NCBI GenBank assembly: GCA_947652115.1
Contig: OX393569.1
Span: forward strand, 19,438,270-19,502,269
From: Blastomussa wellsi
Taxonomy: Eukaryota > Cnidaria > Anthozoa > Scleractinia > Plerogyridae
Length of the DNA: 64,000 nucleotides
Direction: 5' to 3'
Shown: positions 53,801-64,000 of the stretch, piece after piece
Position numbering within the stretch: the stretch's first letter is position 1
How the letters are laid out: each line of letters starts with the position of its first letter
Program-made: the position numbers and the translations under genes
The notes under the pieces: model-generated
The model's input: only the letters and a program-made list of their open reading frames with translations
Told to the model about the DNA's origin: nothing
Databases searched by the model: none

Positions 53801-56800
53801 CAATCAAACAGTGCAATGATTTGTATTGAGGTAGTTTTCAATTATCCATCAGTTTCAATAAATAAGGATATCACATAATTTTAGGATAAGCTTTTATTAG
53901 TGATGTATTGTGGATGAGGAAATTAAAGATTTACTTACCATTTCAAACATTTGCATTGTCTTTTGTCCTTTGCATTCTTGTCCACAGAATTCCAATGAAG
54001 ACATACTCAATTCTAGCATTTTTAACTGTGGCTACTATGGGTCTATCCAATACCTCTCTGACCTATCTAAACTACCCCACACAGGTAAATAATTTGACCA
54101 CAGTTTGCCACATGCATTGTAAAAGTACTGATTATCTTGTAGGGGATACCCCAATAATAATATTTGCTCAATGCCCCTTTTATTTCTCCCCTTTGGGAAG
54201 GCCTTAATTACCAGGGTTGGGCATATTTTTGACAGCAAATTATGCATAAATCTTTATGTTTTTGTTTGTATGGGATTTCAGTGTAGAGGAGTTTATCACA
54301 AGGTAGTATACTCTAAACACAACAGATATACAAGTTATCAAGCATTTTCTAACAAAGTAAACTACAAAAAAAACTCCACAATAGAGGCCATATAATTGAA
54401 GGGTTTGGAGGATCTTAGACTTGGGGGAAGAGGGGGGTTACTTTGGGATGGGTCTTTTTTCAGAAATTTTAGTCAGTATTACACAACAACCAGTAGAGTA
54501 TGATGATTACTGTAGTCGTGATTAGAGATTTTTGTATCCCTGATGTCCCTGTAAGGACCGTTAATAGTGACTGTTCTGATTTCAGGTGATTTTCAAATGC
54601 TGCAAGTTAATTCCAGTCATGATTGGTGGAATTATTATACAAGGCAAGTGGACATCGGAGCCCACAGGGATCAAGGGAAAGGAATTTTGATAAACCATTT
54701 GAGTTTCTGTGAGGCTAGCTTGAGAAAGCAAGGGTGGTAGGATTCCACAGTAGCATGATGTTAAAATTCTTAGAATCTAACTGTTCTTCTTTGTCTTCAG
54801 GAAAAACCTTCAAACTAATAGACTTTTTAGCATGCCTGTGCATGAGTATTGGTTTAATATTGTTCACCCTGGCTGATAGCACTGTTCAACCAGAATTTAA
54901 CCATACTGGTAAGTCAAAGGAGTGACTTTATGGCTTTTCTTGTTTGCAATCTGTCTCAATCTTTTCCATCTTTAACCATCGTTGTTCCTTTTTAGTTAAG
55001 TATCACCTCGTTGGTGTTTTTTCCTTACAAAACTATTATTTTAAAGGGGAATTTGGCTCATTACCAAAATAACCCCAAATATCGTGACATATCTGCTCTA
55101 ATGAATGACATTTCACTTTGCGTCACTTGTTGTCATTGATGTATTAACCAAACATTTTATTATAACAACAGTTGCAAAATTATTATTATATGAGCAGCAG
55201 CGAAATATAATACCAGGTGAGCTTTCGTGCGAAAACATGATATCTTCACACGTGAAGATATTACAGTTGCTATCATAAATCGCAGCAAAGGTGAAAAGGT
55301 TTGAAGGTCATTGGTTTATATAATAAATAGAATATTACATGGCCACTTTGAGATGCCCATTGCAGGCTCACTTATTTCTGGTAATAGGTACGTTAATTGT
55401 TAGCCATGAATGAAAGTGGTCTATGGATGGACTAGCATAAATATTTTCACAATTTATATGTTATTCATACATTTTTGCTACTGCATAAAATTTCCGTTTC
55501 AGGTGTTGTTTTAATCTCCTCGGCACTCTGTGCGGATGCCATTATTGGAAATGTACAAGAGAAGGCCATGAAGGCACATAGGAGCTCAAACACTGAAGTA
55601 GTAAGTATGTGACCCCAAAATGGGGAACTTCGCACGGAAAACACAGTAATTAACTACAGTGGAATTCTGATGTCTGCTTCCAATAGGAGTTTGTCTCCTT
55701 TGCAGCCTTCGTTGGGATGTCATGCAACACTCTAGGGGATTGCGTGATAAGAATAACAAACTCTAAGATAGGCACCATTGAGACCGGTACAAAGTGTCCA
55801 TCTTAAAAGGTTGTGTGGCTTATAGAGAGTATAGTTACAGTATTAAAATGACTAAAACGGTGCACATGGAGGTGTCATAGAGGTATTTCTCTTACAGAGG
55901 TGTCCATAAAGAGAGAGTTGACACAACATAGCGATTAATTTCACTTTTCCTTATAATATTATTAATTCCCTTGTAACGTATTCTGTGTGGCAAAATAACA
56001 TAAAAAATCCTGACCATGGCTCAAACATGGACCGCACTATCCGAAGTCCTCTTCACTACCCATTTGGCCATCACACACTCCTCAAATATTAAAACAAATA
56101 TGGGGGACACCTGGGGGGGGAAACATATATGAAAGGGGCGGGGATGCTCGTCATCTCACTTGGGGGTGTAAATTTTGGCTTTTGGCAAAACAGCATTATA
56201 TTTAGCCGTGAAGGTCTCATTTAGGGTTGCACACAAAGAAATATAAAAATATATATAGAATATGTATATTTTTAATTCGTTTTATTTACTCCATTCATAT
56301 AATCAAAGTTTTCATGGTCTCTTAGGGGTAAAAAAAGCTTGGGCCACGCCCAGATCGGTCTGCATCCCCACCCCAAGCTAGCAATTTAAAGTGTCATTGT
56401 TTTTCTTTGTATTTTCAGGTGTTGTATTCGTATAGTATTGGATTTGTGTATATTTTAATTGGTCTGGTATTTTCTGGTGGAATTGGGCCAGCATTTGCAT
56501 TTTGTGCCCAGGTGAGAATCTACAAACTTTAAAATAACCTAGAGGTATTGAATGGTCTGTGCGAGTAAGAGATCACAGCATTTTTCTTTATAGGCACGAC
56601 ACAAGGTCGCCTTCTGAGCAAAGAGCACTTTACACAAAAAAACTAAAAACTTCCCACCAAAAACCGCACGCGAGCGCTGGTAAAATATGAGAGAAAACGA
56701 GTAATCACAAAAATTCTTCGAGAATTCAGAGCATAGCTTTATTTTGCGCGGTACAAAATTTTACGGGACCTTTCGTGACGGCCTTCATCTGTTGAGTATT

Positions 56801-58942
56801 CACGACTTTTTGAAGGTGGGTTGTCAGAGTCGATTTTGAAGTACTGAGCCAACATGAAGGGTTTCTGAACACAGAGTAGATGTGCAGGATACGAAAAACA
56901 AGTGAATTTAAAACAAAAAGAGAAAAAGACACACGTAGGCTCATCGTCCACGGTTCTCCCAGAGAAGATTTAATAATAATAATAATAATAATCTTTATTG
57001 AGGATACTTTTTCATAAGCTTATCGTTTTCAAAAAGGACGTGAGAGATCAAGACTAAAATATTAACAAAATTAAAAGAAAACAAAAGGTAACAAGATGTA
57101 TGAAAAAACATTTGGATCAAGAAATCAAAAACAGGTCGTTTAAAAATATTGACATTCGCAGAGTCTCTTATGATCTGGCTAAGTGAATCAAAGTCTTTTA
57201 CAGCGTGATATGCAGTTTTTTGTTTGCCGCAATTCTTTGACTTCATTTCTTACTGTGTTAATAAAGTCAATTCATGATTTGTAAGCCCCATTAAGACATT
57301 TGTATAAATGCACGCATCTTCGCTAAGAACGCCTTTTCACTAAAGGTAACCACTTCAGAGAAGCTAATGCATGCGACGCTGATGAATACAGTGGTCGATC
57401 GAAAATTATTTTAGCAGCCTTATTTTGCAAAAACTTCTAGGCTGGACATAAAAGTTACATTATGCTTGTCACCCCAAATTCGATCTGTGTTCTTGAATAA
57501 GGGCATGATAAAAAACGGCAAAGATTATCTCTTTTAATTTCCCGTGCGCCCCCATGATGGATTTTATGACGTTAGTGCGTTGTCTTTATTGTTATTGTAT
57601 TTTTTTTGTTGGAGTTTTCTTTATTTTTTTGGCGAGTTTTTGACAAGGACCAATCTTTTTTTCCTTTTAATCGATTTTGCGTTTGGCCTGCCTCCCGCTT
57701 AATGAGAGGTTCTTTTGTGTGAAACAATAGGACAGCGCACTGACGTCATACAATCCAAAATGGCGGCGCGCGGGAAATTTAAAAGCAATAATCTTTCTCA
57801 CTTTATGAGCATGAAATGTTGTATCTCCCTCATCCAGTAAAATTCGTAATTTAGTCACTATTTTAGACAACTTAACTTCAACTTGTTTCAAGAGCCGAGG
57901 TTCCCTTTAAGGCTAATTATTGTTGTGTTTCTGCAGAACCCAGTACAAGCCTATGGATTGTCATTCATCTTCTCAATCTCAGGATATCTAGGAATTACAT
58001 TTGTCTTGTCGCTTATCAAAGCGTTTGGTGCCCTTGTAGCTGTTACAGGTAAGCTTTTAAGGCTGTATACACAGACTAAGTTATCAATGGTGTTACTTTA
58101 ACTAATCTCTGTCAATCTCTATTTCCTGTTCCAGTAACAACAGGCCGAAAAGCTGTGACAATGGTATTATCGTTCATTTTCTTCGCCAAACCATTCACAT
58201 TTAAGTGAGTACATGGAAAATAAGTAATCCTTTTTTACGTCGTCTCATTGGTAGCCCAAGTTGATGGAATGTTTTATTCTCATCACCTGTGCTCTTTACT
58301 GATTATTAATAATATTTGGAGAATGTAGAGGTTCATCAGGTTCTTTCGAATAATTTTTACACTTTATTAACGCCAAGTGCAGCGATAGTCTCCTTCGCAG
58401 CCGCTTTTTGGGAGCGTTGCGTGACATCCAAACGAACGGCTGCGAAGGAGACTGGTGCAGCAAAGTGTGGACAAAAACGACCGTTCAACCCTTCCCGTGG
58501 CACCTCGCGAAACTCAATCATCTTCCCTCATCTCCAATCTTCTCCCCCCAAAACACGTAAATAGAGACTGGGTAGAAGTCTGCGATCGACCATGACAAGT
58601 CGCCGCCATTGCTGGTTTGCAACCAATCCCGAGAGACTCAAATGGCAATGAGCGCGGCGGCCATGTTGGATGACCAAACAAAAGAGGCTAATTAGAAATC
58701 TTTTGTTAATGTCATCCAACATGGCGTCGATGACGTCACCTGCAAACCAAGAATAAACGCTTTAAATGTTATTTGTTTTCAGTTACGTGTGGTCTGGATT
58801 CATCGTTCTCCTCGGAATCTTTTTAAACGTTTACAGCAAAAACCAAACACAAATCAACGCGTGGGTAGTGAAACACGGAGAAAAATACACTACGTACTGT
58901 CCACATAGACAAAAGAGAACTCCGCTCATGGAAAACGTTTAA
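50860..58942 (+). CDS. SLC35B3: PAPS transporter 2 (adenosine 3'-phospho 5'-phosphosulfate transporter)
   Basis: A complete gene with 10 coding exons: 50860-51144, 52423-52541, 53988-54084, 54586-54643, 54801-54908, 55503-55600, 56419-56511, 57937-58048, 58135-58204, 58783-58942. They total 1200 bp, 399 residues. SLC35B3 moves the sulfate donor PAPS from cytosol into the Golgi lumen for sulfation of glycans and proteins. Residues 1-75 are polar. The multi-span transporter then starts with FYLIYGYVQEWIF and continues through GWYLTLVQFAWYSVFG, TMGLSNTSLTYLNYPTQVIF, CKLIPVMIGG, LADSTVQPEFN, CADAIIGNVQEKAMK, VLYSYSIGFVYILIG, VTTGRKAVTMVLSFIFFAKP and FLNVYSKN near the end. These blocks are near-diagnostic for the family. 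Intron 4 uses a GC donor (CAAG|GCAAGT). I took the first ATG of exon 1; a second in-frame ATG (MAEPQRG) is 30 codons on. NAE1 ends 1.06 kb upstream on the same strand. Confidence 0.94.
51435..51607. repeat. MITE with GGGGGTAATTTGCA ends
   Basis: GGGGGTAATTTGCAAAATGC at the left is mirrored at the right (GCAAATTACCCCC), followed inward by CTGGTCAGC in both arms. About 173 bp, in SLC35B3 intron 1. Confidence 0.8.
52060..52240 (+). repeat. tRNA-derived SINE, copy E (3' part only)
   Basis: It contains CTCTCTTGACCCAGGCGCC and the GGAATAAGCTCTGGACTGATGGGTC block of the SINE body. The tRNA head is absent and the interior is diverged. It lies in SLC35B3 intron 1. Confidence 0.65.
53000..53640. repeat. 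Minisatellite with ~40-50 bp unit in SLC35B3 intron 2
   Basis: The unit is built around GGGTACAGATAACCATGG and TTACTTGTACCCAAATTAT, repeated about eight times with much divergence. The array is interrupted by the hAT-like MITE at 53418-53587 and resumes briefly after it. Confidence 0.85.
53418..53587. repeat. hAT-like MITE with CAGGGGTTTCAAAA ends, copy 2
   Basis: It starts CAGGGGTTTCAAAAC and ends TTTTGAAATCCCTG, flanked by CATGGT / TATGGT (5 of 6). Same family as 31727-31891. It inserted into a minisatellite unit, so it is younger than the array. Confidence 0.8.
54940..55092. repeat. TTAA MITE family, truncated copy
   Basis: It matches the right two-thirds of 22654-22889 (CAATCTGTCTCAATCTTTTC, ATATCGTGACATATCTGCTC). 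The left terminus is lost. SLC35B3 intron 5. Confidence 0.8.
56960..57480 (-). pseudogene. LINE 3' fragment with (ATT)n tail in SLC35B3 intron 7
   Basis: On the minus strand, frame-shifting pieces read FSIDHC-like and SGYL-like remnants of the LINE ORF2 C terminus (RPLYSSASHALASLKWLPL-type phrase recovered across frames). They are followed by a non-coding part and a tail of AATAAAG then ATT repeats (56970-56995). It is non-functional. Confidence 0.65.
58385..58457. repeat. Small MITE with AGTCTCCTTCGCAGCCG ends
   Basis: AGTCTCCTTCGCAGCCG and its exact complement lie about 30 bp apart in SLC35B3 intron 9. A diverged relative (TTTGTCTCCTTTGCAGCC) lies near 55690 in intron 6. Confidence 0.75.
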
Positions 58943-59039
58943 TATATAATTGTCAAACTCACCGGTTTCTTTTAGGATACTTCTTATAATTAAGAGTGCA
59001 CACTTTATGCAGAGGACACAATCTAAAAATGCCCTGCAA

Positions 59040-59400
59040 AAGCAGACGCTCCCATTCGATAAAAGTGGACATTTGTCTTGAAAACAGAGACTTCTCAAAA
59101 GTGGACACCTCTGCATGAAAGGTGAACACTTGTTTAAAGAAAGATCTATCGAAAGAAAAGAAGACTTCTAAAGTTGACACTTTTCTAGCATGGACACCTC
59201 TTCGAAAGCGCACACTTCCCTAAGTGGGTATTTGTCAAAGTTGGACACTCGTCGAAAGCAGGCAAATTTCCGTGGTGGACAGTTGCTAGTTGCCTTAAAA
59301 GAAGAGACTTCTCGACAGTGGATACCTCTAAAAGGTGGACACATGTCAGAAAGTTTTATCGAAAGGAAAGACCTTTTTAACGTCCACATACATCGTCTGC
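59040..59400. repeat. Degenerate tandem repeat with GTGGACA-type units downstream of SLC35B3
   Basis: Phrases such as AGTGGACACCTCTGCATG, GTGGACATTTGTC and GTTGGACACTCGTCGAAAGC recur every ~25-35 bp, at least ten times, starting about 100 bp after the SLC35B3 stop codon. It probably lies in the 3' untranslated region. Confidence 0.75.
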
Positions 59401-59479
59401 AGTAGAAACATCGATCTCTTCAAGTCGACACCATCTGCTTCATTTCCCTTCAAGGTCGCCAGTCAACGCTCAAATTAGA

Positions 59480-59701
59480 ACAATTTGTGTTACTTTTTTG
59501 CGATGAACCAACTTATCCTTAAAATATAGGAAACCTAAAACTAATAGTTTACTAAGGAAGAAAAACACCAAAGAGGTGATACTAAACCAAAAAGGAATAA
59601 GGATGCGTAAGGATGGAGAAGATTGAGACGGATTACAAATGACGATTTTGAACAATTTAGTTCAAATTTTTCGAAATGCACAAACCGTGATGTAGCTCCT
59701 T
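59480..59701 (-). repeat. TTAA MITE family, minus-strand copy
   Basis: It is the complement of 22654-22889; the right end reads CGTGATGTAGCTCCT before TTAA (59702-59705). The far end is decayed. Confidence 0.85.
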
Positions 59702-60031
59702 TAACCTAAACTGTAAACACTGATGCGGGTTAAACAGAGACAGGTGCAGACACTAGTTTATTAACAACCAAGACAAATATTTTATTAAACATAATCCATT
59801 TTGTAGCTCGCAACTAGCGTAGCTATTATTGGCGAGCTACTATCACTGATTAAATAATTACAAAGAGCCAAAAATAAAGATGCACATCATACTATAGTAT
59901 TGCATAAAATATGTAAAGCAATTATACTTATGTAAATATCTAGAAAAATGAAAGCATCTAGTAGCTATTCTTTTATGAAAAATAAATAGTAAAAATAAAT
60001 ACTCAGACAAAGGTCTTCAGTCCCATGTACA

Positions 60032-60332
60032 TAGACTACGAGCAGTCCCAGGCCTCGCGAAACCTGTGAGACGCACACACGCTCGCCGCGTGGGCGCGTC
60101 TCCCAGGTTCGCGCGCTCAACGGACTAAGAAAGGAAAAAGGGGGGGGGGGTAAGTTCTAAAGAACTGTGGTGCTGCGTCGGTGGGAAGTATAACAAGATA
60201 ATTTGGTTTTATCAGCTGGGTTGATAGTGTGAAATGGCCACCGTAAAGAGATTCGAGAGCTGACGTTTCGAGCGTTAGCCCTTTGTCGGAGCGAACCAAA
60301 TTATCTAAGAAGAAAAGGACTGCTCGTAGTCT
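60032..60332. repeat. MITE with TAGACTACGAGCAGTCC ends, host of a nested insertion
   Basis: TAGACTACGAGCAGTCC at the left is mirrored by GGACTGCTCGTAGTCTA at the right. Its left half also contains CGCGAAACCTG...CAGGTTCGCGCG arms. The segment 60137-60304 inside is a separate later insertion. Confidence 0.8.
60137..60304 (+). mobile_element. Penelope-LTR-like repeat, copy 3, nested in a MITE
   Basis: This is the same sequence as the left half of 41014-41269 (GGTGCTGCGTCGGTGGGAAG, GGCCACCGTAAAGAGATTC, CTGACGTTTCGAGCGTTAGC), but with no second inverted arm. CTAAGAAAGGAAAA on the left and CTAAGAAGAAAAGG on the right form an imperfect target duplication. Confidence 0.75.
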
Positions 60333-60889
60333 ACTATTTACACCTGGGCCCGGTTGTTCGAAAGGCAGTTACCGTTAAACCAGGATTAAAAGTTAAACTT
60401 GCTTTTTATTTCTCTTCTTTTAAACCGTTTTGTGGGCTTTTTTTCTTAGTGTAAGGCAAAACTGAACGTACTAAATTATAAGCAGGAAAACTTTCCGCAA
60501 AGCTATAAGATTACATAAAAAATTTACTTTAACCCTGGGTTAGCCTGATTCGTCCGAGCTCGATCGCGGCCTCCGCTCCCTTCTCTCCCTCTCGTTGTGA
60601 TTGGCTCTTGATATACAAAAGGCTGTTCTATACGTCGTAGAAGTCAGGCCGTGCCCGACGAAATATTGGAAAAACACATTAGTCAATCCCAACTGTACGG
60701 TCAGCCTTTCTGTATTCAGTTCTTCTACGTCATAAACACGACCTCGCACGTCGGGATATCAGACGGGAGATCGAGAGGGACGCGATCCCGTGGTTAAATA
60801 AAGATTACATTATATTATAACTCTGACTGGGCTAATTTTCGGAATGAACTTGAGTGACAAACGAAAAATTTCGAAACTCAAATTTCTAA

Positions 60890-61236
60890 AGGGGCATTGT
60901 CACGCCTGATATATAATATTTTAAGTATGACCTGTAGCTTGCTGTAATTGTGCTTTATTGTCTTGCAATAGAAGGAGAAAAATGCTAAAAGTGGTGAAAG
61001 CAAAGAAATATCAACTAAGAAGAAAAAATAACTATTAAAAGATTCAAAATTTCACCAGAATTACAGCTTTGACGAATTGCAATCTACTTCCATCCTTTTA
61101 ATCCTGTACTTCCTCTAAATACCTGTTCTATCTTGAGCTGTGGAATCTTTTCATCCTTTTTTTCGTGTGTTTGGTGGCATTTGGCACTAAGTGTAGAACA
61201 TAAATAATTCTGTAATCAGGCGTGACAGTGACCCTA
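60890..61236. repeat. MITE with TGTCACGCCTGAT ends
   Basis: Left GGGGCATTGTCACGCCTGAT and right ATCAGGCGTGACAGTGACCC are inverted repeats of about 20 bp. The interior is AT-rich and non-coding. Confidence 0.8.
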
Positions 61237-61471
61237 TGTGGCTTCAGTACTAGTTCCGGTCCGTATCCTCGTCGGATCGCAACCTCCCGAAAAAAAAACA
61301 CCTTGCTACGGGCCTGTGAATTGCTACCCTGAAGTGAGATTTCGCAGTCTTGGTAGTTTTCTTGTATATGAATAGAAATATAAAATTTGGCTGCAAAAAA
61401 CTACTCGGAGTTGGACCGATTGACACTTGTCAATTCCGGTTTCTTTAGAATTTCGCAAGCCTTTATTAATT

Positions 61472-62493
61472 TAACGATAAAAAACTGCGATAAAATATTT
61501 CTTAAAAGCATATTTTAAAAGTTGTTTTAAAACGACGACGTTTCGACGTTGAGCTAACGTCATTATCAAGTCAAAGTGATAATGATGGGAAAAAATATAA
61601 ATACTAAATAAGACAATAAGACAATCATATGAGAAGTGTTGGAATGTTCTTTCAAGCAAAAAGTTTCGCACGGATGGAATCAGTTTGCGTGTTTAAACTT
61701 GGATCACGTTCCTTGGTAAAAAGCATCTCATAGACGAGACAATCGGAGTATGTGAAACTGGCTTTCTTTGAGGAGGCTTGTATCCCCATGGGCTTCAAAG
61801 ATTAGTGCCAATCTTGTGACTGAGATCACGCATTTGTCTTCTCACCGCATTAGCTGACGTTTGATCCTTGAAAGGAACAATTACTCGCACAACGCTGTTG
61901 TCTTCAACTTGTGTTTCTCTTCCACGCGATGAAATGTTCTGAATAAATTTGTTAATGGTGGAAGATTGGCACTAATCTGCAACCGGTGTTTACCAGCAAG
62001 AAACTGGAACAAGATCTCAGGCCAAAAGAAATCAAGCCTTCAATCGTAAATCAACAATGCGTTGTTTATTCCTTTTCATGTGATCTGTGCGATGCAGATT
62101 ATGTTGGCTACACAGCCCGACACCTCCACCAGCGTATTGTTGAACATAAAAACTCGGCGACTGGAAAACATTTCTTGGAAGCCCATGGGGATACAAGCCT
62201 CCTCAAAGAAAGTCAGTTTCACATACTCCGAAAGTGTCAAGGGAAATTTGATTGTCTCGTCCATGAGATGCTTTTTATCAAGGAACGTGATCCAAGTTTA
62301 AACACGCAAACTGATTCCATCCTTGCGAAACTTTTTGCTTGAAAGAACATTCCAACACTTCTCATATGATTGTCTTATTTAGTATTTATATTTTTTCCCA
62401 TCATTATCACTTTGACTTGATGATGACGTCAGCTCAACGTCGAAACGTTGTCGTTTTTTTATCGTTAAATGTTTTAAAAAGTCGCTTTTTCTA
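61472..62493. mobile_element. Penelope-like insertion with internal inversion and 12-bp duplication
   Basis: CCTTTATTAATT flanks the insertion at 61460-61471 and 62494-62505. The right half (61965-62475, plus strand) encodes the C-terminal GIY-YIG endonuclease and ends with a CAACGTCGAAACG hairpin region. The left half is the same element on the minus strand: 61806-61975 encodes the stretch just before the GIY-YIG domain (VVRVIVPFKDQTSANAVRR), and 61486-61800 repeats the 3' end with a deletion. The two halves meet at inverted copies of AGATTAGTGCCAATCTT (about 61798 and 61964). The reverse transcriptase is absent, so the copy is 5' truncated. Confidence 0.85.
61986..62342 (+). pseudogene. GIY-YIG endonuclease domain of a truncated Penelope-like element
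   Basis: An open frame of 118 codons encodes a complete GIY-YIG fold: VVYSFSCDLCDADYVGYT near residues 26-43 (the GIY-equivalent VYS and YIG-equivalent YVG), the arginine segment TARHLHQRIVEH, and a distal glutamate in VHEMLFIKERDPSL. In intact Penelope-like elements this domain nicks target DNA for reverse transcription. The frame continues upstream of the ATG from about 61966 but the reverse transcriptase is missing, so it is not an autonomous gene. Confidence 0.85.
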
Positions 62494-62505
62494 CCTTTAT
62501 TAATT

Positions 62506-63524
62506 ATTTACTCATTTGTCTATTTCGCGTGCCACTTTGTTCGTGTACCTTTACAAGCAGAGGTTTTGTTCGTAAAAGAATAGACCTCCTGTAGAGATTG
62601 TGTCTCTCTTCAGTCATAACCTCGAAACAGGAAAGAGAATTTTAATTACAGTGTGCGCTTCAGTGTCACCATAATTGGTGCCACACACCTGGAAATCTGT
62701 AAGCCGATTTTCCGCATTGCTGATCAGCTGTGTCATGTTTTGCTCGGTTCGAACTGTTTGGCTTCAAGTTTCGGTTTTATAGCCGCAAGATAAGGATACA
62801 ACGTAATTGGTTGTCCTATTTATTTCATTTCCATTGACGTAACATAGCCATTCAAAGTCGTTCGCTTCTGGTTTTCGGCTCCGGTTTGGCAGTAGCAGTG
62901 CGCGTGCCACTTTCGTTTTCGCGCCCTGAGAGCTCGACTTGTAAGTCTATTGCTCTCTGAGAGCTTTTCCACATCAAAATTATTAAAAAAAAATTCGGGT
63001 TCTGTCCTCGTATACCGGTAGAAGAGCCGATACAAAAGACCAAACAATACACTAAAACTATTAAACCAAAGACATCTAGACAAAGAAAATACAATGTCCA
63101 CCGCACCGGTACACGAGGACAGAACCTAAATTCGCGCGCGAATGTTGACCCAACAGGGACCAATGTTCAAGCTGTCCGAACACTAATAGTAATCTTGACA
63201 GTTTTGTTTTTCTTAATCTTTAAATGTCACGGAAAAAGAAATACTGCTGGAAATAGTTTGACTGTTTTCCTAGCTCGTTGCTTTTATTCCCGCCAAGACT
63301 GGACGCAATCAAAAACAAATTCCCCAGATAGTGACAGCTTGACGTCTCTAATGACACCGATGTCAATCAAGTAACTTAACCTGCACACAAAGGGGAGGTG
63401 TTCCCGAAAGGCGCTGTCTCTGGAAACCACGTGAGGTCTGGTTTAAAAGCGGAACTGATAAGCGCTCAACGTTCTGTTCCCCTAACTGCTTGATTTCGCC
63501 GAATTTGCGTTCTTTGGATCGGCT
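62506..63524. other. Intergenic stretch upstream of the PLAC8-family gene
   Basis: Apart from the inverted repeat at 62995-63130 I recognise nothing. The last ~100 bp should contain the promoter of the gene at 63525. Confidence 0.4.
62995..63130. repeat. Short MITE with GGTTCTGTCCTCGT ends
   Basis: GGTTCTGTCCTCGTATACCGG near the left end is mirrored by CCGGTACACGAGGACAGAAC. About 136 bp, non-coding. Confidence 0.75.
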
Positions 63525-63854
63525 ATGGCAAGACAGTGGTCCCACGGATTGTTCGGCTGCTTCGATGACTGCGGTACTTGCCTCGTAACGTACTTTTGCC
63601 ACTGTTACACCGCTGGGAAAAACGCCGAGGCGGTGGGAGACGACTGCGTGCTTTGTGGTCTGGCGACGTTCGTTCCGCTTGCTAACATCTTCTTCATGGC
63701 GCAGATCCGATCCAAGATCCGCGAGCAGAAGGGAATCGACGGTACATTCCTGAATGACATCTTGGCCACTTGCTGTTGTCCTCTGTGTATGCTGGTACAG
63801 TCGGCGCAAGAAGTTAAAGGCGGCCCAGGAGCAATGTCTATCGCTCGCTCGTAG
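63525..63854 (+). CDS. PLAC8 / cornifelin-family cysteine-rich protein
   Basis: An intronless gene for 109 residues. The protein has the PLAC8 (Cys-rich) domain layout: an N-terminal W-x-x-GLFGCFDDCGTCL segment, a CHCYTAGKNAEAVGDDC middle, an R-x-K-I-R-E-Q-x-G-I-x-G basic segment, and the CCCPLCMLVQSAQEVK C-terminal block. Family members are small membrane-associated proteins (placenta-specific 8, cornifelin, plant FCR) linked to metal handling or cell-size control; the substrate here is unknown. The ATG at 63525 (CTATGGCA) is the only sensible start. The length is typical. The unusually GC-rich codons relative to the window and the lack of introns stand out. The paralogue identity cannot be settled. 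Confidence 0.85.
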   Translation: MARQWSHGLFGCFDDCGTCLVTYFCHCYTAGKNAEAVGDDCVLCGLATFVPLANIFFMAQIRSKIREQKGIDGTFLNDILATCCCPLCMLVQSAQEVKGGPGAMSIARS

Positions 63855-64000
63855 CCCGAACGCGCGTAGCAGAAGAAAATGTCCACGGAGATCGATATAA
63901 GCCTCAATCTTTAACCGTCTAAAAAAGTTTAGATTTTATTTTTATTAGTGTCAAGTCCATGAAAATGATGAGGAGATTTCAATTTCACTATATCAAGCGT

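Overview
The window is nuclear DNA from an animal, most likely a stony coral or a close cnidarian relative. The protein genes are split by spliceosomal introns with GT/AG borders, and the proteins are animal orthologues. The spaces between exons are crowded with small inverted-repeat transposons, tRNA-derived SINEs, LINE 3' ends and Penelope-like retroelements of the kind common in corals. The species cannot be fixed from the sequence alone. No rRNA, functional tRNA, CRISPR array or operon is visible.

Layout. 1-5.1 kb: repeats around a one-exon BBIP1 gene (BBSome-interacting protein). 5.1-11.7 kb: a complete 6.6-kb DNA transposon with ~0.4-kb terminal inverted repeats. It carries two convergent genes: an intact alpha-kinase and a four-exon integrase-type (DDE) transposase broken by one missing base. 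11.7-14.4 kb: LINE remains and featureless DNA. 14.49-15.23 kb: an intronless membrane-tailed sulfotransferase. 15.2-21.9 kb: intergenic DNA with several fold-back elements. 21.98-33.93 kb (minus strand): a full TM9SF4 gene, 23 coding exons, 632 residues. 34.76-49.80 kb (plus): a full NAE1 gene (regulatory subunit of the NEDD8 E1), 22 exons, 549 residues. TM9SF4 and NAE1 are divergent and share an ~0.83-kb upstream interval that holds a 0.3-kb MITE. 50.86-58.94 kb (plus): a full SLC35B3 gene (PAPS transporter 2), 10 exons, 399 residues, with one GC-AG intron. 59-63.5 kb: tandem repeats, nested MITEs and a Penelope-like insertion containing an internal inversion. 63.5-63.9 kb: an intronless PLAC8-family gene.

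The host genes are mostly unrelated housekeeping genes (cilium, Golgi/endosome membrane, neddylation, sulfation). The only functional pairing is the sulfotransferase and the PAPS transporter, which would use and deliver the same sulfate donor. The most unusual item is the kinase-bearing transposon. Next are a 1.18-kb element with a 10-bp target-site duplication carrying a piece of a RecQ-like helicase, and the Penelope insertion flanked by a 12-bp duplication. Exon borders were read by eye from splice sites and reading frame; the three long genes each sum to a whole number of codons.
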